DNA of 8,108 nucleotides. Origin: Deltaproteobacteria bacterium (GTDB lineage Bacteria > Myxococcota_A > UBA796 > UBA9615). The stretch covers positions 1 to 8,108 of the forward strand of contig JAJDAI010001192.1 in the NCBI GenBank assembly GCA_029261955.1, written 5' to 3'. Below, in pieces: positions 1-5,919 of the stretch. Position 1 is the stretch's first letter. Every line of letters begins with the position of its first letter. The notes below the pieces were generated by a model that saw only the letters and a list, made by a program, of their open reading frames with translations, had not been told where the DNA came from and did not search any database. A program made the position numbers and the translations under genes.

Positions 1-1
1 G

Positions 2-1501
2 GCCGCCGTGGTCGCCCGGCTCTTCGAGTTCGCCTCCAAGTCGGGCGCCGAAGCCCAGCGCGAACGCCTCACGGCGCGCTACCTGCTGTCCGTCGCCTAC
101 GCGAACCTGGGCAGCAACCAGGGCAAGCTCGGCGACCTGCGCCGGGGCGAGGACCGCTTCGCCATGCAGCGCACGGCGGAGTCCCTGGCCGCGGCCTACT
201 TCGGCGAAGCCACCGGCCTCTACCCCGAGATCACGCCCGTGGTCTCGTCCCGCTTCTACACACGGCTGCCCGAGAACGCCGACACCTTCGACGCCTTCTT
301 CGGGGACGCGGTGCACAAGCTCTGGGAGCACGGCCGCGACTACCCCGACAACCGCCGCAACTACCTGCTCAACGACCTGCGCACCACCCGCGACCTGGCC
401 CGCCTGCTCCACCTGGACCTGGCCGAGGAGGTCCAGCTTCGCGAGCGCTTCCGGGAGTGGGGAAGCCAGATCGAGCCCGAGGACTATTGGCGGAACGAGC
501 ACCGCGACGCCCTGATCAAGGCCTACCGCACCGTGCTCCGCTTGGACGAGTCCACGGCCCTGCTCACGCAGTCGACGATCGGGGTCGAGAACCCGCGCGT
601 GCTCGATGGGATCACGGCCGAGATCGAGGTGAACCGCGACTTCCAGAAGCTGTTGGAGGAGGCCGACGACCCCCTCCTCATGCGCGAGTGGATGCTGCTC
701 GCCCAGGCCTCCTGGTCGAAGGGCCCCGTGCTGAAGTTCGGCCGGGAGCAGCTCGGCGGCTCCCTCACGAGCAAGGGGCTGCACCAGCTCAACCGCTTCC
801 GGGAGCTGGACGACGACGACTACGTGCTCATCGGTGAGCACCCCGTCTGGTCCCACCAGGCGCACTGGCACCTGAAGACCGGCCCGCGGACCGACCAGCG
901 CCGCGCCGACAGCCTGCGCTACGCCAACGACGACCCGACGAAGACCCTCGCCCCCCTCCTGATCGTCGACGGCGTGCCGGTCGAGAACCTGCACGCGCGC
1001 TTCGTGCTGCGCTTCCGCCCGCCGGCCGACTACTGGCCGAAGGGCGTGCGCCCGTCCGACGTGCCCGACGGCACGCCCCCGCAGGTCCCCCAAGGCCGCC
1101 CCGAGGTCCTGCTGCTCTTTGGTCTCCAGGACGTGGACGTGGACAAGGTCCGCAACGAGGAGACGAAGGAGTACGAGCTGCCGCGCCCCACGACGGGTCA
1201 CGCCCTCCTGCTGTCCGACGACATCGCGCTGCTCGGCCTCACGGAGTCGGAGCGCGGCAGCTACGGCCGCAAGGAGGCCTTCGAGTGGACGGAGCACGGC
1301 CGCAAGCCGCTGCGCGCGAAGGCGGACACGCTGCCCGTGGACGTGAAGATCACCGGCCAGACCGTCCAGGTGCAGGCGGGCGGGCGCTCGTTCCGCTTCA
1401 CCGCCCCGGACGTCTCTCAGGGCTTCTACGGATTGATGATCCGCGGCGTCGGCTTCGTCGAGGTGGCGGAGCTGAGGGTCTCCCCGCTCAAGGCGCGTTG
1501 A
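2..1501 (+). CDS. Hypothetical protein, 5'-truncated; helical N-terminal part, beta-rich C-terminal part
   Basis: The frame is open from the window edge to a TGA at 1499-1501 (499 codons visible), so the true start probably lies upstream; the GTG at 8 is only the first possible internal start. I do not recognise the family. The first ~200 visible residues are charged and helical. The opening stretch (LLSVAYANLGSNQGKLGDL) resembles a TPR-type helix pair. From about residue 320 the pattern turns beta-rich: alternating hydrophobics (HARFVLRF, EVLLLFGLQD, GHALLLSDDIALLGL), then VDVKITGQTVQVQAGG and a terminal GFYGLMIRGVGFVEVAELRV. That ending recalls the last strands of concanavalin-like/LamG or DUF1080 jelly-rolls. 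Large proteins ending this way can follow a Ser/Thr kinase or TPR region, but no kinase motif is visible here. It converges with the next gene and overlaps it by 14 bp. The coding call is firm; the fold is a guess. Confidence 0.8.
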   Translation, partial: AAVVARLFEFASKSGAEAQRERLTARYLLSVAYANLGSNQGKLGDLRRGEDRFAMQRTAESLAAAYFGEATGLYPEITPVVSSRFYTRLPENADTFDAFFGDAVHKLWEHGRDYPDNRRNYLLNDLRTTRDLARLLHLDLAEEVQLRERFREWGSQIEPEDYWRNEHRDALIKAYRTVLRLDESTALLTQSTIGVENPRVLDGITAEIEVNRDFQKLLEEADDPLLMREWMLLAQASWSKGPVLKFGREQLGGSLTSKGLHQLNRFRELDDDDYVLIGEHPVWSHQAHWHLKTGPRTDQRRADSLRYANDDPTKTLAPLLIVDGVPVENLHARFVLRFRPPADYWPKGVRPSDVPDGTPPQVPQGRPEVLLLFGLQDVDVDKVRNEETKEYELPRPTTGHALLLSDDIALLGLTESERGSYGRKEAFEWTEHGRKPLRAKADTLPVDVKITGQTVQVQAGGRSFRFTAPDVSQGFYGLMIRGVGFVEVAELRVSPLKAR

Positions 1502-2600
1502 TCACCGTGCCCTGGAACTCGCGCCCCGGCACCCCGAGGACCAGCTCCTTCACCTTGTCGTCTCCGTAGGGCAGGGGCATGTAGATCGCGTCGGTGCGCC
1601 ACCCGCCGACGCCCGAGCCGAAGATCGCGGCGTGGCCGTAGTCCCCGTCATCCGCCGACCAGTCCACCAGGGGCGTCACCACCCCCGCGGGCGTGATCCT
1701 GTAGAGCGTCGCCGTCCACGAGTCCGGCACGTACAGGTTCCCGCAGGCGTCCACCGCGATGGCGTCGAGCCAGCCGTCTCCGACCCCGTCCACGAAGAGC
1801 GTCGGCTGCCCCGCCGCGTTCCCGTCCGCGTCCAGCGGCACCGAGAAGATGGTGCCCGTCGGGTAGCCCGTGGCCGTCGCCATGTAGAGCACGCTCGAGT
1901 CGCGGTTGAACTCGATGGCCCGCGGCTGGCCCCCGGGCACCCCCTCGGGGCCGGGCAGGGTCAGCACGACGGTCGTCTCGCCCGTGTCCGGGTCGGTTCG
2001 CGTGACGTCGAAGAGCTCGACGCCCAGGGAGCCCGAGGTCCAGATGCGGCCTGCGTCGTCCACCTTGACGTCGTAGGCGAACAGGTTGGGGTCGAGCACC
2101 GTGGAGCCGCCGTCCGGCGCGATGCGCACGAGCGGTCCCGCGTAGCCCTGGGACGCCACCAGGTCTCCGCCCGGCAGGTAGGCGAGTCCCTCGGCGACCC
2201 CGAAGTTCGGCACGAAGACCTCGCTGTTGCCGGCGTAGTCCGAGCGGAGCAGGGAGTACTCGTCGCTGCCGACGACGAAGCCGGCGTCGTCGAACGCGAG
2301 GTTGTGGTAGCCCCGCGGCCCGGACAGCGTCGTCTCGGAGAGCGGCGCGGCGGGCAGCTGGGAGCAGTCCACCACCACCTCGGTGGCGTCGTCGTCGTCC
2401 ACCGCGTCGTCGTCGTCCACCGCGTCGTCGTCGTCCACCGCGTCGTCGTCGTCTGCGGAGTCGTCGTCGTCCACCGCGTCGTCGTCGTCCACCGCGTCGT
2501 CGTCGTCCGCCGCGTCGTCGTCGTCCACCGCGTCGCCCGTCGAGTCGTCGTCGTCCACCGCAACGGGACAGCCCAGGAGCAACACCAGGAGCCAGATCAC
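1488..2600 (-). CDS. Lipoprotein with Asp-rich repeat linker and SMP-30/NHL-like beta-propeller
   Basis: 370 residues from a GTG at 2600; this start gives a short lipoprotein signal (MIWLLVLLLGC, lipobox LLGC, Cys11). The frame stays open far upstream but there it only shadows the preceding gene. Residues 15-72 hold nine DDDD blocks, eight of them in tandem [V/A]DDDD[A/S] hexamers, probably a flexible, acidic, perhaps Ca2+-binding tether. Residues ~95-355 have propeller blades of the SMP-30/gluconolactonase/NHL type: EGLAYLPGGDLVAS, YDVKVDDAGRIWTSG, RAIEFNRDSSVLYMATA, DAIAVDACGNLYVPD. In SMP-30 enzymes the third blade motif normally reads N-G with a metal-binding Asn; here it is PRAIEF (227-228), whereas the Asp of the later D-x-I-A-V-D motif (Asp279) is kept. 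A binding role is therefore as likely as lactonase activity. Cys79 and Cys286 could form a disulfide. Its GTG overlaps the upstream TGA in a GTGA, which implies translational coupling. Confidence 0.85.
   Translation of the reverse strand: MIWLLVLLLGCPVAVDDDDSTGDAVDDDDAADDDDAVDDDDAVDDDDSADDDDAVDDDDAVDDDDAVDDDDATEVVVDCSQLPAAPLSETTLSGPRGYHNLAFDDAGFVVGSDEYSLLRSDYAGNSEVFVPNFGVAEGLAYLPGGDLVASQGYAGPLVRIAPDGGSTVLDPNLFAYDVKVDDAGRIWTSGSLGVELFDVTRTDPDTGETTVVLTLPGPEGVPGGQPRAIEFNRDSSVLYMATATGYPTGTIFSVPLDADGNAAGQPTLFVDGVGDGWLDAIAVDACGNLYVPDSWTATLYRITPAGVVTPLVDWSADDGDYGHAAIFGSGVGGWRTDAIYMPLPYGDDKVKELVLGVPGREFQGTVINAP
2385..2528 (-). repeat. In-frame 18-bp tandem repeat (8 units) encoding [V/A]DDDD[A/S]
   Basis: Eight contiguous 18-bp units occur, each carrying GTCGTCGTCGTC on the plus strand (four GAC Asp codons on the coding strand), separated by codons for Ala, Val or Ser. 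They encode residues 25-72 of the propeller lipoprotein. A ninth DDDD block (residues 16-19, near 2544-2555) is set off by STGDA. The units are nearly identical at the DNA level, as expected from slippage or unequal recombination. Because each unit is a multiple of 3, length change would alter the linker without breaking the frame. Confidence 0.9.
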
Positions 2601-3508
2601 TCGCACAGCTCGATCTCCAGGTTGCAGTCGAGGGGGACCGGGCAGGGGTGCGCCGGGTCGCAGGGAATGAAGCCCGCCACGTCCACGTCCAGGTCCAGCG
2701 GCGTCGACACCACGAAGTCCACGCAGCCCCCGCCGACCTCGGCGCGATCGGCGGTGCGTCGAGCGAGCGTCGCCGCGGGCCAGCCGGTCACGCCGGCCCC
2801 GAGCAGCGCGTCGATCATCGCTGCGGGCACCGCCCCGTCGCCGTCGTCGTCGAAGAGGCAGTGCAGCGTGCTGGGGGACGTGCCGTGCTGGTCGATGTTC
2901 AGCCGCAACTCCACCTCGGACGGTGTGTCTGCCGCCTGCCAGCTCAGCTGCAGGGGCTGCCCCTCCTGGATCGCGAGCTCGTCCACCCCCGAGTCCAGCC
3001 GCTCCAGCCCGAGCCCGAAGAGCTCGAAGGAGGACCAACGCCCCTCGCCGGTTGTCAGGCGGATCGGCTCCCCCACGCGCATCGCGTCCAGCGGCAGCGA
3101 GGTGTTGAAGTAGTTCCAGCCCGGCTGCACGGGCTCCATCACGAAGTCCTCGACGAGCCCCCGCACGTCCACCAGCCCCAGGTCCTGGGTCTCGGGGTAG
3201 GGGATGCAGCGGCCGTCGAAGTCGCAGGTCGACGCCGAGTCGCAGCCCGGGTCGCAGAACGGGGTCTGCCGCAGCAGCAGCCGGCAGCTGCCCTCGCGCG
3301 CCGTCTCGCTTGGGATGCTCGCCGGAACGACGCCGTCGGAGACCTGACCCTGCACGATCGTGTAGTCCGCTTGCGCCTGCACGACGAAGCGCCCGAAGTG
3401 CTCCGCTGCGTCGCACTCCCCGCCCAGCTCCACCTCGTCGGGCAGCGGGTCGGTGGACGGGCCGGCGGGGCAGGCGAGCAGGAACACGAGGGGAAGGCAG
3501 GCACGCAC
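2597..3508 (-). CDS. Cys-rich lipoprotein of unknown function
   Basis: 303 residues from a GTG at 3508. This start gives a good lipoprotein signal (MRACLPLVFLLAC, lipobox LLAC, Cys13); an ATG at 3516 is out of frame. The ribosome site is weak (AGG about 8 bases upstream, GGAGAGG about 12). The mature part has a beta-rich segment (residues 37-80, FGRFVVQAQADYTIVQGQVSDGV) and a disulfide knob with Cys75, 85, 89, 95 and 101 (CDPGC, CDFDGRC). A middle beta domain carries an acidic FDDDGDG stretch that resembles a calcium loop. A second Cys cluster lies at 283, 289, 295 and 302. From memory, this arrangement recurs in uncharacterised myxobacterial envelope lipoproteins, but I know no function. It is the second gene of the operon, 31 bp after the GYF_2-like gene, and its TGA overlaps the next start by 4 bp. 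Lipidation would place it on the periplasmic or outer-surface side of a membrane. Confidence 0.85.
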   Translation of the reverse strand: MRACLPLVFLLACPAGPSTDPLPDEVELGGECDAAEHFGRFVVQAQADYTIVQGQVSDGVVPASIPSETAREGSCRLLLRQTPFCDPGCDSASTCDFDGRCIPYPETQDLGLVDVRGLVEDFVMEPVQPGWNYFNTSLPLDAMRVGEPIRLTTGEGRWSSFELFGLGLERLDSGVDELAIQEGQPLQLSWQAADTPSEVELRLNIDQHGTSPSTLHCLFDDDGDGAVPAAMIDALLGAGVTGWPAATLARRTADRAEVGGGCVDFVVSTPLDLDVDVAGFIPCDPAHPCPVPLDCNLEIELCE

Positions 3509-3539
3509 ACCTGCATCCTGCCTCTCCGTTCGAATCGGG

Positions 3540-3887
3540 CTAGCCCTTCTTCCCGAAGAAGCGCCCGAGCAGCCCGGCCTTCTTTTCGGTGGGCTCGATC
3601 CGGAGCCGCTCCTGCTTCTGGGGAGCCGAGGTCTTCCAGCCTCCGAACGAGGCGCGCTTGCGGCTGTTGTCCACCGCGTCCGGGTCGACGCCCAGGGCCC
3701 AGAAGACCTCCTCGAAGGCGGGGTGCGTCGCGAGCGAGTGCCACTCCCCGTCCGGGGTCTGGAACTCGGTCGCGGGCTTCAGCGCGCCCTCGTAGATCTT
3801 CTGGCGGATCAGGAAGATGTCGTAGGTGCCGAGCCCGAGCCCCGTGGGCTCGCGCAGCTCGTACTCGATGTGCGGCCGCTCTGCCAT
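3540..3887 (-). CDS. Small GYF_2-like domain protein
   Basis: 115 residues, ATG at 3887, TAG at 3540-3542. No signal peptide or membrane segment, so probably cytosolic. Residues ~8-65 follow the layout of bacterial GYF_2 (DUF4339-type) domains: G-x-Y-D near the front, a helix, then I-x-x-G-x-L-x-P, a strand, D-G-E-W and a final P-x-F-x-x-x-F. Seen here as GTYDIFLIRQKIYEGALKP, TPDGEWHSL and HPAFEEVF. Such domains are thought to bind proteins or peptides; the assignment is by pattern only. The C-terminal third is basic and low in complexity, ending in GLLGRFFGKKG, a possible amphipathic membrane- or nucleic-acid-touching tail. It is first in the minus-strand operon and diverges from selB across 20 bp. 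No Shine-Dalgarno is visible; the mRNA may be leaderless (see the -10 element at 3893-3899). Confidence 0.75.
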   Translation of the reverse strand: MAERPHIEYELREPTGLGLGTYDIFLIRQKIYEGALKPATEFQTPDGEWHSLATHPAFEEVFWALGVDPDAVDNSRKRASFGGWKTSAPQKQERLRIEPTEKKAGLLGRFFGKKG

Positions 3888-3892
3888 GCGAG

Positions 3893-3899
3893 TAGGGTA
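3893..3899. promoter_or_regulatory. Possible symmetric -10 element serving two divergent leaderless genes
   Basis: TAGGGTA lies in the 20-bp gap between two divergent ATGs. Plus strand: TAGGGT (3893-3898) ends 9 bases before the selB ATG. Minus strand: TACCCT (3899-3894) ends 6 bases before the ATG at 3887. Both fit TANNNT. Neither gene has a Shine-Dalgarno, and -10-to-ATG distances of 6-9 bases are what leaderless transcripts show. No convincing -35 exists on either side, so this is a suggestion. Confidence 0.35.
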
Positions 3900-3907
3900 C
3901 CAGCCCC

Positions 3908-5842
3908 ATGACCACCCGCTCCGTCGTCATCGGCACCGCCGGACACATCGACCACGGCAAGACCACCCTCGTGCGCGCGCTCACGGGGGTGGACTGCGAT
4001 CGCCTGGAAGAAGAGAAGCGGCGGGGCATCACCATCGTGCTCGGCTTCGCCGCGCTGGACCTGCCCGACGGCAGCCGGGTGGGCATCGTGGACGTGCCCG
4101 GGCACGAGAAGTTCGTGCGGACGATGGTCGCCGGCGCAGGCGGCGTGGACGTCGGCCTGCTCGTGGTCGCCGCGGACGAAGGCGTGATGCCGCAGACCCG
4201 CGAGCACGTGCAGATCCTGGCCATGCTCGGGGTGCCGAAGCTCGTGGTCGCGCTCACCCGCTCGGACGCCGTGGATGAGGAGCTGCTGGAGCTGGCCGAG
4301 CTGGACGTGAGCGAGCTGCTGGCGGAGACACCCTGGCCCGACGCCCCGGTGCACGCCGTCTCGGGCCTCACCGGCGACGGCGTACCGGCCCTCAAGGACA
4401 CCCTGGTCCAGGCGATCGACACCCTGGCCCTGGGCGGCAGCGGCGACGTCTTCCGCATGCCCGTGGACCGCTCCTTCACCATCAAGGGCTTCGGCACGGT
4501 GGTCACGGGCTCGACCCGCGATGGCCAGCTCGACGCGGGCGCGACGCTGGAGGTCCTGCCCGGGCACCAGAGCGTGCGCATCCGGGGCATCCAGAGCCAC
4601 GGCGAGTCGCAGGACGCGGTGAGCGCCGGCATGCGGGTCGCCCTGAACCTCCAGGGGGTCGAGCCGGCGGCGGTCCCTGCGGGCAGCTGGCTCGCGACAC
4701 CGAAGACCCTGGCCTGCGGGGATCGGCTCGACGTGGAGTTCCAGCTGCTCGACGACGCGCCCTGGCCGCTGGCCAACAACGCCCGCGTGCGCCTGCTCTG
4801 TGGCACCGCGGAGGAGCTGGCGACCGTCCGGTTGATCGACCCCGAGGGCGGCCCCGCCCCGGCCGAGATCCAACCCGGGGAGCACGCGCTCGCGCAGCTC
4901 GCCCTGAGCACCGAGATCGGCGCCGTGGCCGGCGACCGCTTCGTCCTGCGCGCCGAGTCCCCCATGCGCACCCTCGGCGGCGGCCGCATCCTCGACCCCG
5001 AGCCCCCCCTGCTGCGCCGTCGCGGGCGAGCGGCTGCGGCCCGCATGCTGGCCGTCCAGCGCTCCGAGGCCAGCCCCGCGGAGCGGGTCGCCGCCTTCCT
5101 CCAGCGCACCCCGGCCGAGGCCCTGGATCTGCACGCGCTGCGGCGCCGCCTCCCCCTGGGCGTGGACGCCCTCGCAGCGGCCGAGGCCTGCGACGACGCC
5201 GCCCCGCTCGCGTCCGACCCGCCCTCCTGGGTCTCCCGCGCCTCGGTCGATCGCTGGCTCGAGCCCGCCGCCGCCTTCGTCGCGCAGCACCACGCCGAAC
5301 ACCCCCTGCTCGACGGCCCCCAGGCGAGCGAGCTGCGCCAGGCCCTCGTGCCGCCCCCGCCGCCGCGGGTCTTCGAGGCCCTGCTCACCGAGCTCTGCGA
5401 GCGCGCAGGCCTGGCCCCCCGAGGTCCGCGCGTCGCCCGCCTGGACCACAGCTCCGCGCCCTCCGCCTCGACCCGCCAGGAGCTGGACACGGTGGTCGCC
5501 CGCCTCGCCGCGGGCGGTGCCCACCCGCCGAAGGTAGAGGAGGCGCTCTCGGGCGTCGCCCTGCCTGCGGACGGCTTGTCCTGGCTCGTGGAGCAGGGCG
5601 AGATCCTGCGTGTCGCCGAGGACTACTACGTCGCGCGCGCCCCCTACCGCGAGCTCGTCCGCAGCCTCGTCGCGCACACGCGCGCCGCGGGTGTCCTGAC
5701 CCCGCAGGGCTTCAAGGAGCTGAGCGGGCTCTCGCGCCGCCACGCCATGCCGTTCCTGGAGTTCCTCGACCGCCAGCGCATCACGGTGCGCCACCCCGAC
5801 GGCCGCCAGCTGCGCGACACGCTGCCCGACTGGGCGGTCTGA
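3908..5842 (+). CDS. selB: Selenocysteine-specific translation elongation factor SelB
   Basis: 644 residues, close to known bacterial SelB lengths (about 610-640). SelB is the cytosolic GTPase that carries Sec-tRNA(Sec) to ribosomes stalled at UGA codons marked by a SECIS hairpin. GTPase motifs: G1 GHIDHGKT (12-19), G2 RGITI (39-43), G3 DVPGHE (62-67), G5-like VSGLTGDG (~155). G4 is TRSD (117-120) where T/NKxD is usual. Domain II is typical (VDRSFTIKGFGTVVTGS), followed by the EF-Tu-like domain III (FVLRAESPMRTLGGGRILDP). The C-terminal half is Ala/Arg-rich, as expected for the four winged helices that read the SECIS, and ends in the last wing (FKELSGLSRRHAMPFLEFLDRQRITVRHPDGRQLR). The ATG at 3908 puts the first strand correctly before the P-loop. 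It stands alone: selA, selD and selC are not in the window, so they should lie elsewhere in the genome. Confidence 0.97.
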   Translation: MTTRSVVIGTAGHIDHGKTTLVRALTGVDCDRLEEEKRRGITIVLGFAALDLPDGSRVGIVDVPGHEKFVRTMVAGAGGVDVGLLVVAADEGVMPQTREHVQILAMLGVPKLVVALTRSDAVDEELLELAELDVSELLAETPWPDAPVHAVSGLTGDGVPALKDTLVQAIDTLALGGSGDVFRMPVDRSFTIKGFGTVVTGSTRDGQLDAGATLEVLPGHQSVRIRGIQSHGESQDAVSAGMRVALNLQGVEPAAVPAGSWLATPKTLACGDRLDVEFQLLDDAPWPLANNARVRLLCGTAEELATVRLIDPEGGPAPAEIQPGEHALAQLALSTEIGAVAGDRFVLRAESPMRTLGGGRILDPEPPLLRRRGRAAAARMLAVQRSEASPAERVAAFLQRTPAEALDLHALRRRLPLGVDALAAAEACDDAAPLASDPPSWVSRASVDRWLEPAAAFVAQHHAEHPLLDGPQASELRQALVPPPPPRVFEALLTELCERAGLAPRGPRVARLDHSSAPSASTRQELDTVVARLAAGGAHPPKVEEALSGVALPADGLSWLVEQGEILRVAEDYYVARAPYRELVRSLVAHTRAAGVLTPQGFKELSGLSRRHAMPFLEFLDRQRITVRHPDGRQLRDTLPDWAV

Positions 5843-5856
5843 GGGGGAGGGGGGTC

Positions 5857-5895
5857 GGAGGGGGGTCAGGACACTTCAATGTCCTGACCCCCTCC
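5857..5895. repeat. Strong hairpin between selB and can (possible bidirectional terminator or REP-like element)
   Basis: A perfect 13-bp stem (5861-5873 GGGGGTCAGGACA with 5880-5892) closes a 6-base loop (CTTCAA). Three more pairs (GGA 5857-5859 with TCC 5893-5895) extend it past one bulged G. It sits 14 bases after the selB stop and 12 bases beyond the can stop, between two convergent genes, where a shared terminator would be expected. No U-tract follows on either strand, so an intrinsic terminator is not proven. The GGGGTCAGG ends recall REP/RAYT-type palindromes, by inference only. Confidence 0.7.
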
Positions 5896-5919
5896 AAACG
5901 ATGGGGGTCAGGACACTTC
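5861..5919. repeat. 17-bp direct repeat pair plus one inverted copy
   Basis: GGGGGTCAGGACACTTC occurs at 5861-5877 and again at 5903-5919 (starts 42 bp apart); the first 13 bases recur inverted at 5880-5892. The inverted copy can pair with either direct copy (loops of 6 and 10 bases), giving two competing hairpins. The downstream copy overlaps the can reading frame and, read on the minus strand, supplies its last codons and stop (GAAGTGTCCTGA, E-V-S-stop). Confidence 0.9.

Noticed and set aside
2385..2528. CRISPR-like array
   Set aside because: Units are 18 bp with no spacers and stay in frame inside a lipoprotein gene.
2597..2600. UGA at the end of the Cys-rich lipoprotein as a Sec codon, given selB nearby
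   Set aside because: The downstream gene starts in another frame with its own lipobox, and no SECIS-like hairpin follows; it is an ordinary stop in a GTGA overlap.
2648..3895. Plus-strand open frame opposite the lipoprotein operon
   Set aside because: Composition is Arg/Ala/Pro/Val-rich shadow, while the minus strand has signal peptides, lipoboxes and Cys motifs.
3139..5490. Long minus-strand open frame (783 codons) antisense to selB and its neighbours
   Set aside because: Low-complexity Ser/Arg/Ala-rich translation, no domain, and it lies opposite a clear selB. GC-rich genes routinely leave such open shadow frames.
3809..5794. Second minus-strand open frame (661 codons) antisense to selB
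   Set aside because: Its translation is a Gly/Ala/Arg/His-rich shadow of the selB codons with no recognisable motif.
5843..5865. G-quadruplex just after the selB stop
   Set aside because: Only three long G-runs are close together (5843-5847, 5849-5854, 5860-5865); the fourth is about 38 bases away and the third is tied up in the stronger hairpin.
5843..5907. tRNA-Sec (selC), SECIS element or classical intrinsic terminator beside selB
   Set aside because: No tRNA-like cloverleaf or CCA end, no UGA-containing selenoprotein frame, and the hairpin lacks a following T-run on either strand.
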